NCBI GenBank assembly: GCA_020063545.1
Contig: JAGUUF010000289.1
Coordinates: 1-10,709 of the forward strand
Direction: 5' to 3'
Source: Cytophagales bacterium
Lineage (GTDB): Bacteria; Bacteroidota; Bacteroidia; Cytophagales; Cyclobacteriaceae
DNA length: 10,709 nucleotides
Under the pieces are notes generated by a model, which saw nothing but the letters and a program-made list of their open reading frames with translations, had not been told where the DNA came from and ran no database searches. A program made the position numbers and the translations under genes. Within the stretch, counting starts at the first letter, position 1. The number at the start of each line of letters is the position of its first letter. Positions 1 to 6,280 of this stretch are shown here, piece after piece.

Positions 1-1
1 G

Positions 2-1336
2 TATGTTTACCGTTCCTTTACCGACCTTACTGCCCAGACCATACCCTCCATTGTACGGCATGGGGGCACGCAAAAGTCGTATCAGGTTATTTCCATACCC
101 TTTAAACTCAATAACAACAGCATTGCAGAAATTTTCGAACCTGTGCTGGGCGCGTACGACAAAACCAAATGGCGGCTGGTGCGCTACCAGAACGGCAAGA
201 ACACCGACTACAAGGCAGGTATAAATAACATAGAACAAGGCAAGAGCTACTGGTTCAATTCCGTTGACCAGGTGAGCATTAAGCCCGGAGCGGGAACCAC
301 ACCCAACAACAATCAGTCGGCACCGTTTACCATGCCGCTGGCACAGGGCTGGAACCAGGTAGCCACACCATACCCGTTTGCCATCGACTGGGATGATGTG
401 CTGGCGGCAAACGGCAATCCTGCCGTGGGCCCGTACAAGGTTTTCAATTCGAACGAATTGAGTTTTGCCCCCAGCAACTCCATGAAGCCCTACGAAGGCG
501 GGTTTGTGTTTGCCGATAATGCCGTGCCCGCGCTCACCTTCCCGGTAACGCTGAAGAACACCGCTGGCGGAAGATTAAAACAAGATGAAGAACTGGGCAC
601 TGACATAGACGGCAAGGCCTGGGTGTTGCCGCTTACACTGGTACAGGATGAGGTAGTAAGCCGTGGCGGCATCGGCATGCACCCGCAGGCCGGCCCCGGT
701 AAAGACCGGTTTGATGATGTTACCGTGCCGCGGTTTATCCAGTACCTGGAGAGCAACTTTTACCACCCCGAATTTTTCTGGCCAAGATTTTCACGCGATG
801 TGGTGCCCACCACCGGAGAGCACGAATGGAATTTAACCATAGAGAGCAACGGCAGCGGCCCCATTGAACTGAAGTGGAACGCCAGCGCGATAGCCAACGC
901 GCAGTCGGCCGTGTACCTGGTAGATGAGCAGGATGCGCGCGTGATGGATATGCGCGTGGCATCATCGGCAACATTCGCCAACACCGACAGGAAGGAACTG
1001 AAACTGGTGTACACGCACAAAGGCGAGTACACACCCGGCCGTACCAGGCTGGGCACACCGTGGCCCAACCCGGCAACTCATGAAGTGAACATACCCTTTG
1101 TTTTGGCGGGCAGCAGCCAGCGCTACCGGGTAGAAGCCGATGTGTTCGATATGAAAGGGGTGAAAGTAGCCACGCTTACCGGGGCAGACCTTCACGCGGG
1201 CGCGCACATAACCACGTGGGATATGAAAGATGGCTCGGGTAATGATTTGCCCAACGCCATCTACATTATAAAACTGAGAGTAAACGGCAGGTATTTGCCG
1301 GAGTTTTCAAAAGTAATTATTCACCGTAACCAGTAA
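2..1336 (+). CDS. Secreted protein with T9SS type A C-terminal sorting domain (5' partial)
   Basis: The reading frame is open from the left window edge, so the N-terminus is missing; 444 codons are visible. The last ~95 visible residues look like a type IX sorting domain: a PWPNPATHEV motif (about visible residues 353-362), a beta-rich VFDMKGVKV stretch, a W-D-x-K-D-G-S-G-N-x-L-P-N-A-I-Y-I-I-K turn and the terminal KVIIHRNQ. By family knowledge such domains carry proteins across the outer membrane and are usually cleaved by PorU. Upstream lie two beta-rich modules with G-K-x-Y-W and Q-G-W-N-Q-V-A-T-P-Y motifs, and a G-M-x-P-x-A-G-x-G-x-D-x-x-D segment often seen just before these sorting domains. 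No catalytic domain is visible; any would lie in the missing part. The gene stops 4 bases before the caspase gene, so the two are probably co-transcribed. The internal GTG at 143 is not a start, because coding continues upstream. The T9SS call is firm; the protein's function is unknown. Confidence 0.85.
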   Translation, partial: YVYRSFTDLTAQTIPSIVRHGGTQKSYQVISIPFKLNNNSIAEIFEPVLGAYDKTKWRLVRYQNGKNTDYKAGINNIEQGKSYWFNSVDQVSIKPGAGTTPNNNQSAPFTMPLAQGWNQVATPYPFAIDWDDVLAANGNPAVGPYKVFNSNELSFAPSNSMKPYEGGFVFADNAVPALTFPVTLKNTAGGRLKQDEELGTDIDGKAWVLPLTLVQDEVVSRGGIGMHPQAGPGKDRFDDVTVPRFIQYLESNFYHPEFFWPRFSRDVVPTTGEHEWNLTIESNGSGPIELKWNASAIANAQSAVYLVDEQDARVMDMRVASSATFANTDRKELKLVYTHKGEYTPGRTRLGTPWPNPATHEVNIPFVLAGSSQRYRVEADVFDMKGVKVATLTGADLHAGAHITTWDMKDGSGNDLPNAIYIIKLRVNGRYLPEFSKVIIHRNQ

Positions 1337-1340
1337 AGCG

Positions 1341-2510
1341 ATGAAACGGAATGCAACAATTATGCTGGTATTGGTCTGGCTGTCATCAGCCGGCCAGGGG
1401 TTTGTAACGAAAACCAACGAAGTGCAGCTTGATTTCAAAAAGGGCGTGCCTAATTCATCAAGCCTGCCGGTAATCAACTGGATATTCCCGCAGTTCGAAT
1501 ACAGCAACTCGCAGGAACACCGGTTTACCATCGAGGCCAATGTGTCGTCAGCAATTGCGCTGAAGTCGGTACAGCTGGTAGTGGGCGATAACACCACGGG
1601 CGAGGAGAAGTTTATCAAGAACATCGAGCTTGCCGACCCGCGGCTGGTAACCATCAGGCAACTCATCAACATCCCGGAGAACGGCTCCAACTTCATCCGG
1701 ATAAGAACCGAGAATGCCGATGGGGCGGTAACGTCCAGCACACGCACCATTATTATCGGCATGGATGCAGTGGCCCTGGCCATCGACCGGAAGGATTACG
1801 CACTGATGTTCGCCACCGACAAGTACGACCACTGGAACGACCTGGTAAACCCGATAGACGATACGCGGGCCATTGCCCGCGAGTTGAAAGAGAAGTACGG
1901 ATTTGAGGTGGAGATAGTGGAGAACCCGAACGTGGAACAGGTGTTTGAAAAACTGCGCGATTACAGCCAGCGTAAGTTCAAGCCGCAGGACCAGCTGCTG
2001 ATTTTCTTTGCCGGTCACGGCACCTTTGATGAAACCTTTGGCGAAGGATATGTGGTAGCCAAAAATTCACTGGCCAACGATAAGGCCAAAACCACCTACA
2101 TCTCGCACAACCGGCTGCGCGGCATCATCAACAACATACCGAGCGAACACATTTTGCTGGCCATGGATGTATGCTTTGGCGGCACGCTCGACCCGGAGAT
2201 AGCCCGTGCACGGAGTGCAGAGGCGTACGAAGACACGCCTACCGAAATGGTGGTGCGCAAGCTGAGCCAGAAAACCAGGAAATACCTCACCAGCGGGGGC
2301 AAGGAATACGTATCGGACGGCATACCGGGCAAGCACTCACCGTTTGCTTCGAAGTTCATAGAATCGTTGCGCACGTATGGCGGGACCGACCGGGTGCTTA
2401 CGCTGCAGGAACTTATAGCGAGCATGGATGTGCTCAGGCAGGTGCCCCGCAGCGGCTCATTCGGTGACGACCAGAAGCTGAGTGATTTTGTTTTTATAGC
2501 GAAGCAGTAA
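1341..2510 (+). CDS. Exported caspase-family (peptidase C14-like) protease
   Basis: The 389-residue protein begins with a short basic stretch and a hydrophobic run (MKRNATIMLVLVWLSSAGQG), a likely Sec signal peptide. Residues ~40-140 form a beta-sandwich-like domain (P-V-I-N-W-I-F-P start; G-x-N-x-I-R-I-R-T-E-N-A-D-G near its end) of the Ig-like type often found before secreted caspases. Residues ~142-389 are the caspase fold: A-L-A-I-D-R-K-D-Y start, the catalytic His in FFAGHG (H226), the catalytic Cys in AMDVCFGG (C278) and a typical end, P-R-S-G-S-F-G-D-D ... D-F-V-F-I. The dyad is intact, so activity is plausible; metacaspase relatives cleave after Arg or Lys, but specificity cannot be read here. 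It has no T9SS sorting domain, so the periplasm is its likely location. It starts 4 bases after a T9SS cargo gene, suggesting a shared transcript and perhaps function. No clear ribosome binding site is seen. Confidence 0.85.
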   Translation: MKRNATIMLVLVWLSSAGQGFVTKTNEVQLDFKKGVPNSSSLPVINWIFPQFEYSNSQEHRFTIEANVSSAIALKSVQLVVGDNTTGEEKFIKNIELADPRLVTIRQLINIPENGSNFIRIRTENADGAVTSSTRTIIIGMDAVALAIDRKDYALMFATDKYDHWNDLVNPIDDTRAIARELKEKYGFEVEIVENPNVEQVFEKLRDYSQRKFKPQDQLLIFFAGHGTFDETFGEGYVVAKNSLANDKAKTTYISHNRLRGIINNIPSEHILLAMDVCFGGTLDPEIARARSAEAYEDTPTEMVVRKLSQKTRKYLTSGGKEYVSDGIPGKHSPFASKFIESLRTYGGTDRVLTLQELIASMDVLRQVPRSGSFGDDQKLSDFVFIAKQ

Positions 2511-2545
2511 TTTTTTTACAAATCAGGTTTCCCTGCAGATGGCCG

Positions 2546-2710
2546 GTGAGCGTTAAGGGTGCGATAAATGCATCGTATGTAGGTTACCAAGGTGGGAAGG
2601 TGAAACCCTTTATTGATTTAGGGATTTTAACGCAACCGGCAGGTGGAAATGTAGAAACCGATTTCACTTTTGGCCCTATTTTCCAGGTTAGTTTTGGGGT
2701 TACTTTCTAG
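2546..2710 (+). pseudogene. Remnant of an outer-membrane beta-barrel C-terminus
   Basis: A short frame ending in TAG at 2708-2710 reads like the last strands of an outer-membrane barrel. It has alternating hydrophobic and polar residues: INASYVGYQGGKVKPFIDLG, then a G-G-N-V-E-T-D-F turn, then FGPIFQVSFGVTF with a terminal Phe, the classic barrel end. The frame has no plausible signal peptide or N-terminal strands; its leftmost in-frame GTG is at 2546, and the preceding bases run straight into the caspase stop. I infer a truncated gene whose 5' part was deleted. A chance frame or a genuine 54-residue protein remain possible. It lies in a different frame from the lipoprotein gene that follows. 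Confidence 0.4.
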
Positions 2711-2725
2711 AATGGTTTTCTTATC

Positions 2726-2761
2726 AAGGGTTTTATTTATACCTTTAAAAGCTAAACCCTT
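2726..2761 (+). repeat. Inverted repeat in the lipoprotein gene leader
   Basis: AAGGGTTT at 2726-2733 is the exact reverse complement of AAACCCTT at 2754-2761, with 20 bases between. A further TTTTA/TAAAA pairing (2731-2735 with 2746-2750) overlaps the first arm. The right arm ends 4 bases before the lipoprotein ATG, so it could be an operator or an mRNA hairpin near the start codon. It could also be the old terminator region of the barrel remnant. It is AT-rich, so chance is a real alternative. Confidence 0.35.
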
Positions 2762-2765
2762 ACCA

Positions 2766-3305
2766 ATGAAAACCGCACTTACGTATTTCGGATCCTTGTT
2801 GTTTTTTGTTTTGGTTCTTTCATCCTGCAACAAGGATGAAGAAGTACCCGACAGGCTAATTATTGACGGCACGTCCTTTAAGCTTACCAAAGGCTATATT
2901 GCCGGTTATGGTATTGAAGCCGATGACAACGGGGATCAGGGCTCCTTATACGATATCCTGCTTGCCTCAGATGGCGTTACCGTTGATGGCAGTGATTTGG
3001 GTGGCGAAGGCCAAATTCTGGTGATGACCATATTTTCAGGCAGCACAATAGAGTTAAAACCCGGAACCTATAATTACAGCGATGGATTTATCGAATCAAC
3101 GCTTTACGATGCGTTTGCTGCCGATGCCGATTTCGATAGCGGCACCGGTACGGGATATTATACGGTTGATGGCAGTGTTACCATTTCCCGCTCAGGTAAC
3201 ACCTGGACAATAAAGTTTGACCTGAAAATGGAGGATGATGCCGGAAGTGATGTAGTTGTTAAAGGTTCGTTTTCCGGGCAGTTGATCGAAGTTGAGTTTA
3301 GCTAA
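2766..3305 (+). CDS. Small, probably surface-exposed lipoprotein of unknown function
   Basis: I choose the ATG at 2766 because it puts a textbook lipoprotein signal at the N-terminus: MKT, a hydrophobic run, then LSSC with the lipidated Cys at residue 21. The frame is open from 2670, but that extension gives an atypical leader and overlaps the barrel remnant. After the Cys comes N-K-D-E-E, close to the K-(D/E)2 lipoprotein export signal that moves Bacteroidota lipoproteins to the cell surface, so surface display is inferred. The remaining ~155 residues are acidic and beta-rich with many Gly, Asp and Ser (for example D-A-D-F-D-S-G-T-G-T-G) and no catalytic motif I recognise. The ending V-K-G-S-F-S-G-Q-L-I-E-V-E-F resembles the last strands of small beta-sandwich lipoproteins. 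Its stop overlaps that of the opposing kinase gene by 4 bases. The function is unknown. Confidence 0.8.
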   Translation: MKTALTYFGSLLFFVLVLSSCNKDEEVPDRLIIDGTSFKLTKGYIAGYGIEADDNGDQGSLYDILLASDGVTVDGSDLGGEGQILVMTIFSGSTIELKPGTYNYSDGFIESTLYDAFAADADFDSGTGTGYYTVDGSVTISRSGNTWTIKFDLKMEDDAGSDVVVKGSFSGQLIEVEFS

Positions 3306-4669
3306 AACCTCAGTGTAAATACCGTTTTTACACCCGGTTCCGACTCCACATTAATCGAGCCGTGGTGCAGTTGCATAATCTGCCGCGACAGGCTCAGGCC
3401 GATACCTGAGCCTGTTTTTTTTGTGGTGAAAAATGGAATAAAGATTTTATCTATCGCTTCTTTAATAATTCCCGAACCGTTGTCGATCACTTCTACAATT
3501 ACCGAACTTTCATCGTACCGGCCGATAAGTTGGAGCTGAGGCAAGGGCGTTTCGGCTAACGCTTCGGTTGCATTTTTAAGCAGGTTAATCAACACCTGTT
3601 CAATCATCTCTTCATCGGCCTGTATGGTCAGGTATTCCGAAGTGCAGTCGTAAGTAAAATCAATGTTCCTGGCTTTCAGTTCGGGCTTCATCAGATTAGC
3701 TACCTTTTCGATAAGATCTTTCAGCCGGGTGGATTTTATTTTGGGTTTTGGCAGCGAGGTGTACTCGCGGTAGGCATCAATAAACTTAATCAGGCCTTTG
3801 CTACGTGTTTCAATGGTTTCGAGGCCCTCCTTTAAATCGTCAGCGCCTTCTTTTTTCAATTCATAGTGATTGTTTTTTTGTACCAGGTCGTATTCCAACA
3901 CATCTTTCAAGGTTGAGGTAAGCGAAGAGATCGGGGTGATGGAGTTCATGATTTCGTGGCGCAACACACGTGTCAGGTTCTGCCATGCTTCAAGTTCCTG
4001 CCGCTGCAACTCCGGTTGTATGTTCTGCAGGGTTATCAGTTTAACGTCCTTGCCGCGGATGCGCAGTTCGGTAACCTGGATGGTCAGGTACAATTCGTTG
4101 CTGCCTTTGTACAGGGTGCTCCTTCCGGGCCGGGTTCCGGTAATGGCTTCATACAGTTTTAAATTCTGCTCTCGAAGGTCATCCATGTTTTTTAATGCCT
4201 GTACACCCATAAACTTCCGGGCGTTGGTATTGATTAACTGGATGGTTCCGGTTTCATCGAACGATAAAATCCCGGTGCGTACCTGCTGAACAACGGTATT
4301 GAGGTACTGCCAATGTTCTTCCTTTTCGCTGCGCGCTTTCCGGAAGGCTTCCAGTACTTCGTTAAACGCAAGGTTGAGGTCTTTGAAACTTTTGCCCAGC
4401 TTGTTGTCGGCAGCAAAGCCCGAAATGAAGTCGGAATACTTAACGGATTCCAGGAAGCGGGTAAGTTTGCGGTTGGTTTGATTTACAAACCGGAAGAGTT
4501 CAATCAATTGAAGGATAACCACCGTTCCGGTGAGCCCCGCTGCGAAATACATATTGGCATGACCGGCCATATAGGTGAATAGGGCCATGGAAAGGCCAAT
4601 CAGCATAACGCGCAGGATTACCCGCGAACGAAAATCGCTGAATGCATTATTCATTTGGAAAGTGTTCAC
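3302..4669 (-). CDS. Membrane sensor histidine kinase (NtrB-like, short-loop intramembrane type)
   Basis: The 455-residue protein has two transmembrane helices (~17-35 and ~41-59) joined by only about 5 residues, so there is no extracytoplasmic sensor domain. A charged HAMP-like linker (~60-115) and a PAS-like domain (~118-218) follow. The dimerisation/phosphotransfer helix holds the phosphorylated His in V-L-R-H-E-I-M-N-S-I-T-P (H238). The ATPase domain has the N box L-L-K-N-A-T-E-A (N366), G1 D-N-G-S-G (396-400), F box F-I-P-F-F-T-T-K and G2 GSGIGL. All key residues are present. The start is GTG at 4669, overlapping the regulator stop as GTGA; an ATG at 4654 (residue 6) is an alternative. 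It should phosphorylate the regulator encoded just upstream. The short loop resembles kinases that read a partner ABC transporter rather than a ligand, and one lies nearby. The signal is unknown. Confidence 0.93.
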   Translation of the reverse strand: MNTFQMNNAFSDFRSRVILRVMLIGLSMALFTYMAGHANMYFAAGLTGTVVILQLIELFRFVNQTNRKLTRFLESVKYSDFISGFAADNKLGKSFKDLNLAFNEVLEAFRKARSEKEEHWQYLNTVVQQVRTGILSFDETGTIQLINTNARKFMGVQALKNMDDLREQNLKLYEAITGTRPGRSTLYKGSNELYLTIQVTELRIRGKDVKLITLQNIQPELQRQELEAWQNLTRVLRHEIMNSITPISSLTSTLKDVLEYDLVQKNNHYELKKEGADDLKEGLETIETRSKGLIKFIDAYREYTSLPKPKIKSTRLKDLIEKVANLMKPELKARNIDFTYDCTSEYLTIQADEEMIEQVLINLLKNATEALAETPLPQLQLIGRYDESSVIVEVIDNGSGIIKEAIDKIFIPFFTTKKTGSGIGLSLSRQIMQLHHGSINVESEPGVKTVFTLRF

Positions 4670-6045
4670 AAGCCATGCTTCTCCAGCCTCCTGTACAGCG
4701 ATGAGCGGGTTAGTCCGAGTTCGGCAGCCGCCTGGGTAATGTTGCCGTTAAATTTTTTCAGCACCTTCCGGATCAGCAGTTTCTCCACTTCATCCAGGTT
4801 GTATTGGTCCAGGTTAAGCTGGCCATCGTCTTTAGCCGGTTGGGTTGTAAAGGTAAAATCTTCAGGTTGCAATACCGAGCCGTTGCTCAGGATAACAGCA
4901 CGTTCAATGGCATGCTGCAGTTCCCGGATGTTTCCGGGCCACGGATGTTTATGCATGCGCGCAAGGGCGGCATCGCTTATTTTGGCTACCGGTTTATTGT
5001 ACTTGTCGGCATAGTGTTTCAGGAAGTGATTAGCCAGCAGGGGGATGTCTTCCAGCCGGTCGCGCAGGGCAGGCAATTCAATTTCGATGGTATTGATGCG
5101 GTAGAGCAAATCTTGGCGGAACCTGTTTTCTTTCACCATTTCGTACAGCGGCAGGTTGGTAGCGCATATTAAGCGGATGTTTACCGGTGTTTCTTTATTG
5201 GATCCAACACGGCTTACTTTCCGGTTTTGGATAACCGTTAACAGTTTTGCCTGCAGCGGCATGGAAAGGTTGCCGATTTCATCCAGGAACAACGTACCGT
5301 TATTGGCCAGCTCAAACCGGCCGGCACGGTCTTCCTTGGCATCGGTAAAAGCGCCTTTCTTATGGCCAAACAGTTCACTTTCAAACAGCGTTTCGGTAAT
5401 GGAGCCCAGGTCAACACTTACAAAGTTTTCGTGGCTTCGTACCGAATTGCGGTGAATAGCGCGGGCGATTAATTCTTTGCCTGTTCCGTTTTCACCAAGT
5501 ATCAGCACGTTGGCATCGGTTTTAGCCACGCGGTCAATGGTTTGAAATATCCGCTGCATTGCGGCACTGGTTCCGATAATTTCACTGAAGCGGCTGTTCA
5601 GTTCTTTGTTAATCTCCTGGTTTTTGATTCGCAGGTTTTCAATTTCATCGCGCGACTCGCGCAGGCGCATGGATGAATAAAGTGTTGCGAGCAGCTTTTC
5701 GTTTTCCCACGGTTTCAGCACAAAATCCGTGGCACCGGCTTTTATGGCTTTAACAGCCATCTGCACATCGCCATACGCGGTTATGAGCACCACCACGGCC
5801 GATGGATCAATTTTCAGGATTTTCTCCAGCCAGTAGTAGCCTTCACTTCCGCTGCTTACATCTTTGGTAAAATTCATGTCGAGCAGGATGACATCGTAAT
5901 CCTCATGGCTCATCAGTGCTGGGATGGCCTCCGGATTTTTTTCAGTGTCAACTTTTGCAAAATGCCGCTTCAAAAACATTTTGGCGGCCTTCAGCAGATC
6001 TTCGTTGTCATCAACAATCAGCAGTGTACCATGCTTTTGCTCCAT
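4666..6045 (-). CDS. NtrC-family sigma-54-dependent response regulator
   Basis: The 459-residue protein has the three usual domains. The receiver (1-~120) has acidic residues D12 and D13, phosphoacceptor D56 in V-I-L-L-D, T89 and K111 in V-L-K-P; the loop after D56 (N-F-T-K-D-V-S-S-G-S-E-G) is longer than usual. The AAA+ domain (~152-385) has Walker A GENGTGKE (184-191), Walker B TLFLDEIG (251-258) and the arginine-rich F-R-Q-D-L-L-Y-R-I-N segment. The sigma-54 contact loop reads GAFTDA (231-236) rather than GAFTGA, with Asp from a GAT codon at 5341-5343. The C-terminus is a Fis-type helix-turn-helix (G-N-I-T-Q-A-A-A-E-L-G-L-T-R-S-S-L-Y-R-R). Once phosphorylated it should bind upstream dyads and open sigma-54 promoters. 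It is first in its operon and diverges from the adaptor gene, whose upstream region it probably controls. No clear promoter is seen for this operon. Confidence 0.95.
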   Translation of the reverse strand: MEQKHGTLLIVDDNEDLLKAAKMFLKRHFAKVDTEKNPEAIPALMSHEDYDVILLDMNFTKDVSSGSEGYYWLEKILKIDPSAVVVLITAYGDVQMAVKAIKAGATDFVLKPWENEKLLATLYSSMRLRESRDEIENLRIKNQEINKELNSRFSEIIGTSAAMQRIFQTIDRVAKTDANVLILGENGTGKELIARAIHRNSVRSHENFVSVDLGSITETLFESELFGHKKGAFTDAKEDRAGRFELANNGTLFLDEIGNLSMPLQAKLLTVIQNRKVSRVGSNKETPVNIRLICATNLPLYEMVKENRFRQDLLYRINTIEIELPALRDRLEDIPLLANHFLKHYADKYNKPVAKISDAALARMHKHPWPGNIRELQHAIERAVILSNGSVLQPEDFTFTTQPAKDDGQLNLDQYNLDEVEKLLIRKVLKKFNGNITQAAAELGLTRSSLYRRLEKHGL

Positions 6046-6159
6046 ATTCGTGCAGTTATGTCCGTTTCCGGCCTCCGGGGTACAAAGTTGGTACCGAAGC
6101 TGCTAAGGGCTTTTACACGCTGAAACGGCTGTTTTTCGAAACTAAAATTAATGTATTTT

Positions 6160-6173
6160 GTCCGCATTCGGAC
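6160..6173. promoter_or_regulatory. Candidate activator-binding dyad upstream of the adaptor gene
   Basis: GTCCG-CATT-CGGAC is a perfect 5-4-5 inverted repeat in the 235-base gap between the divergent regulator and adaptor genes. It is centred about 83 bp upstream of the -24 GG of the candidate sigma-54 promoter, a normal distance for an enhancer-binding activator. A related imperfect copy, TGTCCGTTTCCGG, lies at 6059-6071 beside the regulator start and might give autoregulation. Binding by the adjacent regulator is inference. Confidence 0.5.
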
Positions 6174-6246
6174 GACCTCGTTCGTAACTGAACGTGATAA
6201 TTCTGATTTTAGCTGGATAACGTCAGAAAATTACAGGTTATATCCC

Positions 6247-6264
6247 TTGGCACGTTTGTTGGCA
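6247..6264 (+). promoter_or_regulatory. Candidate sigma-54 promoter of the adaptor gene
   Basis: The sequence is TTGGCACG-TTTG-TTGGCA. The -24 half is a full consensus match (TTGGCAC). At the standard GG-N10 spacing the -12 half reads TTGG instead of TTGC; a GC is present one base further on (6262-6263). Transcription would start near 6274, leaving a very short leader before ATG 6281, or about 19 bases before the in-frame ATG 6293. The neighbouring regulator is a sigma-54 activator, which supports the call. Confidence 0.6.
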
Positions 6265-6280
6265 AACGTAGGGCTGATGA

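Noticed and set aside
2511..2517. Run of seven T right after the caspase stop, suggesting a terminator.
   Set aside because: No stable hairpin precedes it.
2740..2747. TACCTTTA resembling the Bacteroidota -7 element (TAnnTTTG) before the lipoprotein gene.
   Set aside because: The last base mismatches and no TTG-type -33 element is at the right distance.
2670..2765. Longer N-terminus for the lipoprotein from the ATG at 2670.
   Set aside because: It would bury the lipoprotein signal peptide after 32 atypical residues and overlap the barrel remnant; ATG 2766 explains the lipobox.
3870..4289. Open frame of 139 codons on the plus strand inside the kinase gene.
   Set aside because: It is antisense to an intact kinase with all motifs, has no recognisable domain, and is Ser/Cys/Arg-rich as shadow frames are.
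6088..6104. Another sigma-54-like match, TTGGTACCGAAGCTGCT, with exact GG-N10-GC spacing.
   Set aside because: Both elements have a mismatch, it lies about 175 bases before the adaptor ATG, and it is upstream of the main dyad. The match at 6247-6264 is better placed; this one is kept only as an alternative.
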